Source: Trichobilharzia szidati
Lineage: Eukaryota > Platyhelminthes > Trematoda > Strigeidida > Schistosomatidae
Length of the DNA: 64,000 bases
Assembly (NCBI GenBank): GCA_944472155.2
Contig: OX235273.1
Coordinates: 32,647,204-32,711,203, forward strand
Direction: 5' to 3'
Part shown: positions 57,335 to 64,000 of the stretch, piece after piece
How positions within the stretch are numbered: position 1 is the first letter of the stretch
Layout of the letters: every line of letters begins with the position of its first letter
Made by a program: the position numbers and the translations under genes
The notes under the pieces: generated by a model
Databases searched by the model: none
The model's input: the letters and a program-made list of their open reading frames with translations, nothing else
Told to the model about the DNA's origin: nothing

Positions 57335-57480
57335 AGGCCAATCACAAACCTTCAATAGCTTACTGGTGACATCTCTAACTGAAGAATTCACTGAGTAACA
57401 TTGGGCTCGAATCACAGACGAGGGAAATGAATTCCACCTTGCAGACTGATGAGTGTCAAAAGGTGCGAAACCTGAATCTA
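57335..57480 (+). repeat. tRNA-like SINE head, decayed
   Basis: caatagcttactggtgacat resembles the A box and gggctcgaatcac the B box of the head at 30955. It ends where the RTE at 57495 begins. Confidence 0.4.
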
Positions 57481-57494
57481 GCAAGGCTTCCTTT

Positions 57495-58070
57495 GGCCAT
57501 TGACCGCGAAATAATTTGGAACCAACTCGAGTACTACGGCGTACCCCAAATATTCATCAACCTTATACAACAGCTGTACGACAACGGCACATGTCAAGTG
57601 ATCCACAACGGATAATTCAGCGAGGCGTTTGGAGTAAACACAGGAGTCAGACAAGGCTGCTTAATATCACCAATGATATTCCTAATTGTGGAGGACTAGA
57701 TTATGCGTCAGACAGTAGGAAATTAGAAGACAGGGATATCCTGGACCGACGTGAACAACCTAGAAGACCTGGATTTCGCGGGTGATTTATGTTTGATGTC
57801 ACACAAAATCGAAGACTTACAAGTGGAAACCGACAAACTAGTCGAAGAAGCAGCAAAGACAGGACTCCAGATGAACATAGACAAGACGGAGGTTATGAAA
57901 GTAACCAACCAACAACAACAACAGCAGCAGCAGGAACATCCAGTGCCAATCACCATCAACGGGAGGGATTTGAAAGAGGTTACTTTTTTCACTTATCTAC
58001 GGAGCATTTTCTCAACTACAAGAGAAACGCACGAGGATGTCAAACCCAAGATAACAATAATAATAATAAT
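57495..58070 (+). mobile_element. RTE copy, defective lineage, first part
   Basis: It reads AIDREIIWNQLEYYGVPQIF, LIQQLYDNGTCQVIHNG, TGVRQGCLISPMIFLIVED, a TAG at 57697-57699, LEDLDFAGDLCLMSHKIEDL with FAGD at the catalytic site (57781-57783), a Gln run, ITINGRDLKEVT and a diverged YLRSIFSTTRETHEDVKPK. It then stops at the same point as the copy at 15.6-18.1 kb, in an AAT-rich tail. Confidence 0.8.
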
Positions 58071-58143
58071 ATATATTTTGTAAAACACTTATAAGAGTTA
58101 GTGAAAATATAAAGCGTTTTATCGATTAATAGTACTCACAATT

Positions 58144-58206
58144 CTATAAAGACAATCTGAGAAGTAAGATGACGATACACAGACAAAAGAGTATTCTGTT
58201 CGCCAT
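58144..58206 (-). pseudogene. Broken copy of the signal-peptide exon at 18.2 kb
   Basis: The frame MANRILFCLCIV then ILLLRLSL matches the 18.2-kb copy except at two residues, but ends at a TAG where that copy has CAG before its splice donor. The flanking 140 bases are also shared between the two places, including the RTE junction on the left. Here the segment is followed at once by RTE sequence again, so it sits inside an RTE copy. The premature stop suggests it is not functional. Confidence 0.4.
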
Positions 58207-58214
58207 CACGATAA

Positions 58215-58845
58215 ATATGCATGTTACTTCATTCACTTATCTAGGGAGCATTGTCTCAACTACGGGAGGAACGGACGAGCATGTCAAATCGAGAATCGAG
58301 AAGGTGAGAAACACATTCATCCACCTTAAATCATTCTGGAAATCTTCATCACTCAGCATCAACAACAAAATTCGAATTTTCAATACAAACGTCAAGTCAG
58401 TTCTTCTATATGGATCAGAAACTTGGCGGGTCACAAAGAATATTTCCAACAGCCTGTTGCAGACCTTTATCAACAACTGTCTTCGCTCAATACTGAAGAT
58501 CAGATGGCCGGAAAGAATCACCAACAAGAAACTATGGGAACAAACAAAACAAGAACTAATCGCTCAACAAATATGCAGGAGAAAGTGGAGGTGGATTGGA
58601 CACTCGCTGAGTAGGCCGCTGGGTGACATCGCGCTTCAGGCCTTCGAGTGGAACCGGAAAGGGAAGCGGCGAGTGGGACGTCAGTGCAAGGGTGACATGG
58701 AGGAGATCGTGTGAAGAGGAGTTGAAACAGTATGGACTAACATGGATGCGAGTGAAAAGTACGGCAGAAGACAGAAGCAAATGGAGATGTGTGGTTGAAG
58801 CCCTGTGTTCCACTAGGAACCCAAGGGAACAATAATAATAATAAT
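58215..58845 (+). mobile_element. RTE copy, second part to (ATA)n tail
   Basis: The sequence resumes at TSFTYLGSIVSTTGGTDEHV, so about 85 bp of element are present on both sides of the interrupting 145 bp. It runs through SVLLYGSETWRVTKN, LRSILKIRWPERITNKKLWE, RRKWRWIGHSL, a RSCEEELKQYGLTWMRVKST block and RSKWRCVVEALCS to an ATA-type tail. One open frame of 181 codons covers most of it, so this C-terminal part is young. Confidence 0.82.
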
Positions 58846-59104
58846 TACATGAATACTCACCTGGTTGACTGTTTGTCTGACGGTTTGTCGTTAAATGTTT
58901 GTCTGAGGATGAAAAAATCAATAACAATAATAGTAAACGTATTATTGTATTTCTGGTTGATCGTTGTGAAGGTTTCTTACCAAGTGAGAATGAAACATAT
59001 TTGCAAGATTAAAAAGAGCTCGTATTTCCTTTTCGCCTTCATGAAGTTCTGAATCAGTCGTTAACTGCCACCAGAATATGACATAAGTTGTTATAAATGA
59101 AAAA

Positions 59105-59230
59105 ATGTACCCTACTGTTCTCTTTGTTTCGAGTGGAACATACGCTTTCAACACAATACATCTCCACTGAGCGCCATTCTTTGAAGTCTTTTTCAGCTGA
59201 CTACTCGTCCGCCCATAGGCTGTCATGTCG
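59105..59230 (-). mobile_element. Small RTE 3' fragment
   Basis: On the minus strand this resembles the very 3' end of the RTE ORF: the complement of the NEWRSVEMYCVESVCST-like region (usual KWRCVVEALCST) followed by diverged sequence. It is too short to place further. Confidence 0.4.
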
Positions 59231-59721
59231 TCCTCATATAATCGCCTTCTTTCATTTCACTTTAACATACATTTTGAGCGTAAAGCTCAGAGCCATTTTT
59301 CGATATATATATATATAATGAGCATAAAGCCCATAACCATCTTTCGGGATTTGCCGCCAACCCATAATTTCTAGGAGGCGCTAATCACCGTGGCTGAGGC
59401 CAGGTCCTCTCAAAATCCATCCTCTCTACCATAACGCTCCAATCCCGGTGAAGGCGTATATTTCACCTTCTCGAGCAACTAGGGCCTTTCAGTGACTAGC
59501 AGCGTCGTGGGCCATTCATAAGACCCTACTTCACGACTTTTATTTATATTTCAAGGGCTGCGGTTTATTTCGGCGAACGACAAGCCATAATTCCACCAGT
59601 ATTCATGACACCAGTCGTAGCTATATGCCAATGACACTATCCTAGCAGAACCACAACCCGCCACCACAAGTGTTATTTACTTCGAATATTCCAACGCACA
59701 GATGGTTCATGAGAAGAATTT

Positions 59722-59828
59722 GTCATAGCTACCTTCTCCGTTACCTGCAATTGATTGAATTTCTTCACTTTGACATTCAGAGTGCTGGGCAGAAATCACA
59801 TTGCGTCATAACCGGTCAGCGGACACCG

Positions 59829-59862
<34 letters not shown>

Positions 59863-60167
59863 CTGGTGCGTGCCACTTCTGAGTTAGCCGTCGCGCGCCA
59901 AACAATGGAAGCACAGCCGCTTGACGCAACGCAGAGCAAGTCCACGCCCGTTGCTAGCCGCACAACACTAACAGCTGAAACCGCCCACAATCGATCGCGG
60001 TCAGAGTCCAGTAACTCCACAACAATGCACACCGAAGCACACAAAGCAGCAAAGAAACCAGCCTTCAACTGGACCGACACGTATCTGATCTTGGCCTGTC
60101 TGACTCGGCCCACAGAGCCAATCCTTCTCCTAAGGTTACGGATCCAATTTGCCGACTTCCCTTACCC
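59722..60167 (-). pseudogene. 28S (large-subunit) rRNA gene fragment
   Basis: The plus strand carries the complement of conserved 3'-half large-subunit rRNA: ttgaatttcttcactttgac, cattcagagtgctgggcaga, atgctttgttttaatta followed by acagtcggattcccctgg, and near the right end aaggttacggatcc then gccgacttcccttacc. These are universal eukaryotic 28S blocks in the right order; the stretch between them is GC-richer than its surroundings, as expected for a divergent domain. The match stops abruptly at about 60167, so this is an isolated fragment of roughly 450 bp, not a working rDNA unit. Open frames through it are artefacts. Confidence 0.85.
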
Positions 60168-61510
60168 ACCCTTATAGATAATCATCAAATTGAACGTTCC
60201 ATATTGAAATTCCACTTAAGTAATGGCTTGGTGATTGATGTCATCCAAGAGTCTGCTAAGTGGCGTGTGTCCGATCCATCTTCATTTTTCTTCGGGATAT
60301 CTGTCGTGCAATCAGTTTGTTGATTGGTTCCTTCCAAGGGCTTTGTACACTGAAGGGCTTGAATTCATCTTATCATTTGAGTCGTATATTCTCACTAAAG
60401 AACTGGCTTAAACAAGGACAAACAGGAAATGCTTTATCCTCAAACACCTTGTCAATCCTGGACAATAAGCTCGACCCTCATGAATGCTTCACAGTGCTAC
60501 ATACAGAGTTCCTCAGTATCGTACATAGCTAAATCAGTAGCTATTAAAGATGGGAAACTGCACCTCAGCGTTTAAAAGCACTACATACATTCACTTGCGC
60601 TACCGTGGCCAGAGTAACTTGACTTACTTGCAAATTTCTGATGATATTAGATGGCTGAAGGCAATCGGCCCCACAGGAAGCCTCCAACCATCTAATATCA
60701 TCATATCAATGTACACCGTGATGGATGGTGAGCTACATATAATGGTGCCCACATTGCATAACTGACTTAAAGAATTCAGTTTGCATCAGCGAAAGGACTA
60801 GACAAATCACACTGGTCAGTTACTAGTGTCCAATCAAAGTTCCTAAAGTTCCACTGAGAGTTCATAATCGACTAGGTAAGCTGAATCAGGTAAGAAAACA
60901 GTTTGTGACAGTGGTTGGCGGTGGCACTCTGTGAATGTGGTGAACTGGAAGAAGAAGTTGGAATTCTTGATTCATCGAATTAGTTCCCATCGGTTGAATA
61001 GTCTGAAGATTCGCCCTCAACACGGGGATGAAACAGCTCTCCATTACTCACTTCTGGTTCCTCAGTAATAACAACTTGGGATTAAGCTTGTATTTAAGTT
61101 TTATTTTTAATGACTAACTACCATACTGTGGTTTTATTGACGTCACTCAGATGAGTGACTGATTGCGTAATTTTGTATAGAATAAATACTTCTGAATGCA
61201 AATCTTAAGCACTCAGTCAATCCTTTTACAAACACCAGTGAGACCTGTTCAGTAAGAATTCTTTGATGAAATTAAATTCTGAGGACTGCTAATTATTTCT
61301 ACTTTGATATGTTCATGGAACTTACAGAAGTAGGGGAATCTGTAAAGGTACTAGGTAACGAAAAACTGGGGTATACGAAGACAGACCTGAGATCCAATAT
61401 CAAAGATGCTTAACTGATATACTAATCCATGAGTTTTTCAGTGATGCTGATGTATAATGAAAACTGGCGTGAACTTAAAAAAAACAAAACGCTTATCTTC
61501 GAAAACTAAC
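60168..61510. other. Unassigned sequence right of the 28S fragment
   Basis: Contains the 15-bp inverted repeat at 60640-60702. Plus-strand ORFs of 71-90 codons are present (one begins MGNCTSAF) but show no family motif. Confidence 0.4.
60640..60702. repeat. Perfect 15-bp inverted repeat, 33-nt loop
   Basis: gatgatattagatgg (60640-60654) and ccatctaatatcatc (60688-60702) are exact reverse complements, in an unassigned region. Confidence 0.8.
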
Positions 61511-61579
61511 CGACTTCAGTGTCAAGGTCCAATCTGCTGGTCCACTTATTGTTTATTTCCTTATTGATGTTGAGATTTT
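61511..61579 (-). CDS. Internal exon of a putative coiled-coil gene (most upstream one seen)
   Basis: On the minus strand a T-rich tract ending in tttttcag is followed by 69 nt of open sequence and a gttagt donor. Read in phase 1 it encodes about 22 residues (NLNINKEINNKWT then SRLDLDTEV) with no stop. The exon ends in a single G, which with the AA that opens the exon at 55606-55668 gives a Glu codon, so the two can be joined in frame. The length is a multiple of three, as for the other five exons of the series. I do not recognise the protein. No start codon or 5' exon was found in the remaining 2.4 kb to the right, which is full of SINE and RTE, so the gene probably begins outside the window. 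An isolated exon this short could be chance; the shared phase and strand are the main support. Confidence 0.58.
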
Positions 61580-61604
61580 CTGAAAAAGTATTCAAAAATA
61601 AATT

Positions 61605-61611
<7 letters not shown>

Positions 61612-61635
<24 letters not shown>

Positions 61636-61636
61636 T
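61612..61636. repeat. TA dinucleotide microsatellite
   Basis: About twelve TA units in the intron just upstream of the exon at 61511-61579. Shorter TA runs are at 54832-54850 and 59300-59316. Confidence 0.85.
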
Positions 61637-61904
61637 GTCTTCATCCCTGTGCGTTCAGACTTGAACATACGCCCTCATACTAGAGTTTTGAAGCTATAAT
61701 AGCGGAAGTGTTTTGCTTTGTAGGATGAGGTTTCTAGCTTCCCCGGCAAACTTCCTACCTGTCTAAGTTTAATATTGGTTAGGCAAGGTGTAGAAGCAAG
61801 TCGACAATTAAGTGTGCAAGGAATGCAGGCGCAATTGGTGTTCGTTCCACCGCTGAACCCCTGAAGAATATATATTTATATCGTTAGCACAAACTAATCT
61901 TCGA

Positions 61905-62150
61905 ATCTTCAAGTGTTGGTTTGTAGGGATTTGATTGGTTACCAGATTTCATCATGAGCTGACATTGGTTAATGAACCATTGGAAAACCTTGCAGTATTG
62001 AACACCTCCTTCGTCCTGGTTTGAGACTCTTCATCAGTACGCACTCACTGGGGTTCGAACCCATGACCTTCTGATTACACGGCGAGCTCGTAGACTTTCA
62101 AGCCACCGGGACCCATTCGAATGGCCCATGAATTCTAACTTCTGACAGTT
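61905..62150 (-). repeat. Hammerhead SINE, left member of a fold-back pair
   Basis: The minus strand has the tRNA-like head (62050-62120) with GGTTCGAACCC, CTGATGA at 62031-62037 and a GAAG in place of GAAA at 62009-62012, then the tail. It is joined near 62150 to an inverted copy. Confidence 0.76.
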
Positions 62151-62405
62151 ATGAGGACAAATACTCGCTTGAGACATTGGCTAGTGGTCGCGCTATGTCG
62201 TGAATTGGCAGAAGTTAGAATTCATGAGCCACTGGATCGGGTCTCAGTGGCTTAAAAGACTACGAGCTACGAAGTAGCTCGCCTTGTAACCACAAACACC
62301 AGCGGTGCGTACTGATGAAGAGTCCCAAACCAGGATGAAACAGCTGTCCACTACTCTCAGGTTTTCCAATGGTTCGGTAACCAATGTCGGCTGATGATGA
62401 AATGC
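62150..62405 (+). repeat. Hammerhead SINE, right member of a fold-back pair, intact core
   Basis: The plus strand has cagaagttagaattcatgag, a tRNA-like head with a 14-bp internal palindrome (around tacgagctacgaagtagctc), a partly deleted B box, then CTGATGA AGAGTCCC AAACCAG GATGAAAC at 62312-62341 with both core blocks intact, and the tail. Confidence 0.78.
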
Positions 62406-62424
62406 GGTAATCTTTGAATCATAT

Positions 62425-63235
62425 TCACTGTCTAATGGAAACCTTTTCGAGAGAAATTCAACAGTACATCTTGACTTTCCCTCATTGTCTGCATTTATCT
62501 TTATCTGGTTAAACGTTTGCCCATAATCTGTTATCTTCTCCACCCATGATCTCCTCCATGGTATTTTCAGAACCAAACACCAAACTCGTTGTTTCCCATT
62601 CCGTTTCCACTAGACTGTTGGCCTGATGTGCGATGTCATTTGACAGTCTTCTCAGTAGCGTGTGTCCAACACATTTCCATTTTCATCTGCATATTGACTG
62701 AAAGATAGGTTCCAGATTGGTCGGTTTGTACACATAATTCCTCATTGCTGATACTTTACAATCACCTGACCATTCAGTCTTCAATGTTGAGCGAAGGTGG
62801 CACCAGCTGAAAAGAGTCTGCAGTAGCCGATTCGAAATGCTTTTTGTGACGCTCACGCATTATAAGTTTCCAAACTAAATAGAAGCACTGGCTGATTGAC
62901 TTCTTGATGATGTGAAGTGGGGAAGATTTCCAAACAGATTTCAGAACGATAAAGTTTGATCTCGTCGTTCCAATTCTGGCTTCGACATCTTCATCCGTGC
63001 TGTCGTCTGCAGTTGACAGGATGCCATCTAGGTATGTGGAGTGACTGACCTCTTTCAAATTTCTTCCGTTGATGGTGATTGGTTCAGGCTGTTGTTGCTT
63101 TTGATTGGTTGATTATCTTCATCACATTCTCCTTCCTCTTTTCTATCTTCACTTGAAGTCTTTGCTGGTTCTTCTCCAAACTTGTTGGTTTTTGTCTGAA
63201 AGTCTCTGAGTTTGTGTGACACTAGACACAATCTT
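62425..63235 (-). mobile_element. RTE fragment between two hammerhead SINE pairs
   Basis: Minus-strand blocks run from the C-terminal region (KIPWRRSWVEKITDYGQTFN, KSRCTVEFLSKRF) to MKEVSHSTYLDGILSTADDS and the HKLRDFQTKTNKFG region near 63200. It is flanked on both sides by inverted hammerhead SINE pairs (61.9-62.4 and 63.24-63.58 kb). Confidence 0.68.
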
Positions 63236-63239
63236 CAAG

Positions 63240-63580
63240 TATTGTTTTTGTAGGGACTTTGTGTGATTGGATGGAGGATTTCATTATAAGCTGACATCAG
63301 TTAGAGAACCACTGGAAAGACCTGGGAGTAATGGACAGCTGTTTCATCCTGGTTTGGAGTTCTAGTGGGAAGCCGTGACCAGTAGGGTACAGAAGGTTGA
63401 AGATGAAGCGGTAACTCATCGAAAAAGACATTGGGAAGTGGTTGTGCTATGCGGTGAATTGGTAGAATTCATGGGTTGGCCATTGGATCGGGTCCCAGTG
63501 TCTCAATGATCTATGAGCTCGCTTTATAATTAGAAGGTCCTGGGATCGAACTCCATTAGGTGCGTTTCGCTGGGGCAGTA
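63240..63580. repeat. Fold-back hammerhead SINE, fused inside the ribozyme
   Basis: 63240-63358 is a minus-strand tail and ribozyme 3' half (complement of agctgtttcatcctggtttg). At about 63358 it switches to a plus-strand SINE body (ttctagtgggaagccgtgac) that continues through the tRNA-like head to about 63580. The switch is exactly where the ribozyme stem-loop II would be. Confidence 0.72.
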
Positions 63581-63589
63581 AACTAGAAT

Positions 63590-63960
63590 ATAATTGCATA
63601 AATGATGTGTCTATAGGAAACGAAAATGCAGTGATACCGAACTAATAACTGAATGCTGTTTTGAGCAGAATTTATTGTTTACACTCGAATCGGTTTATTC
63701 ATAGAACTTCGTAACTTGATTTACCTAGGTATCTGCATTCTGATAACCTAACTCAAGCCCTTCTAATAGTCTGATCTGTAAAACTGACCTCACAGTCATT
63801 GTCTTGGATATAGCATCCTTTACAACAATTTGAGCGATTGATTTGACAAAGTTTATCTCCGAGTGAACTGGTTGATTTCGATGCCCTTCTCCATTTATTC
63901 GATAGAATTTTCCATATACCTTGTAATGTTGCATCATACTGAATTCTGATTGATTGATGG
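63590..63960 (-). mobile_element. Possible PLE terminal and GIY-YIG remnant
   Basis: The stretch gagcagaatttattgtttac near 63665 resembles the PLE-A terminal sequence, and the minus-strand frame (63725-63937) contains a decayed NFVKSIAQIVVKDAISKT-type region in the position of the GIY-YIG end. Similarity is weak. Confidence 0.3.
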
Positions 63961-64000
63961 CTGGCTCGTTAAATAAACTCTTCCTCCAACCTAATGGATT

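Noticed and set aside
59841..60177. Open frames of 90 and 103 codons with atypical composition
   Set aside because: They overlap the 28S rRNA fragment and are artefacts of its higher GC content.
60550..60765. ORF starting MGNCTSAF, suggesting N-myristoylation
   Set aside because: No family similarity, and an inverted repeat runs through the frame; likely chance.
1..64000. CRISPR arrays, bacterial operons, riboswitches or phage features
   Set aside because: None seen; splice sites, LINEs, PLEs and SINEs show this is animal nuclear DNA.

Overview
The window looks like repeat-rich, AT-rich nuclear DNA from a schistosome-type blood fluke (Schistosoma or a close trematode). The evidence is the mix of repeats: SR2-like RTE retrotransposons, several families of GIY-YIG Penelope-like elements (PLEs), tRNA-headed SINE/satellite units carrying a hammerhead ribozyme core (the Sm-alpha type known from schistosomes), a Merlin transposase relic and a Gypsy-type integrase relic. 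No intact long gene is present. Most open frames are decayed pieces of mobile elements.

The main non-repeat signal is on the minus strand. Six short exons lie at about 61.5, 55.6, 48.7, 46.8, 38.2 and 35.2 kb. Each has a clear acceptor and donor, each is a multiple of three (42-69 nt), each is open in the same phase (1-1), and they join into one Glu/Lys/Gln-rich, probably coiled-coil, protein. This is most simply one gene running right to left through the window, with introns of 2-9 kb or more filled with transposons. A second group of possible last exons lies at 3.95-5.0 kb, but its phases do not join cleanly, so it could be the 3' end of the same gene or of another one. A minus-strand exon at 18.2 kb could encode a signal peptide and has a broken copy at 58.1 kb. 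A 58-codon plus-strand ORF at 30.7 kb encodes a possible tail-anchored micropeptide.

Layout. 0-1 kb: decayed LINE. 1-6 kb: mostly unassigned, plus the putative 3' exons and a tRNA-like SINE. 6-6.7 kb: PLE-A. 7-14.9 kb: two almost identical 3,959-bp units in tandem, followed by a diverged partial third. 15.6-18.1 kb: the most complete RTE copy. 18-28 kb: RTE, SINE, integrase and PLE fragments. 28-30.3 kb: PLE-B. 31.5-34.6 kb: PLE-D, then a PLE-A with a SINE and an RTE nested inside it. 35-36.3 kb: PLE-C inverted repeat. 36.9-38 kb: RTE. 38.6-43.4 kb: PLE-B, PLE-C and PLE-A fragments. 44-46.4 kb: RTE and Merlin. 47-50 kb: PLE-B and PLE-A. 50.6-58.8 kb: RTE, PLE and hammerhead SINEs. 59.7-60.2 kb: a fragment of 28S rRNA on the minus strand. 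61.9-63.6 kb: hammerhead SINEs in fold-back pairs around an RTE fragment.

All assignments come from reading motifs and comparing copies within the window by eye. No database search, splice predictor or alignment program was run, and the ends of mobile-element fragments are approximate (tens of bases) unless a target-site duplication is given.
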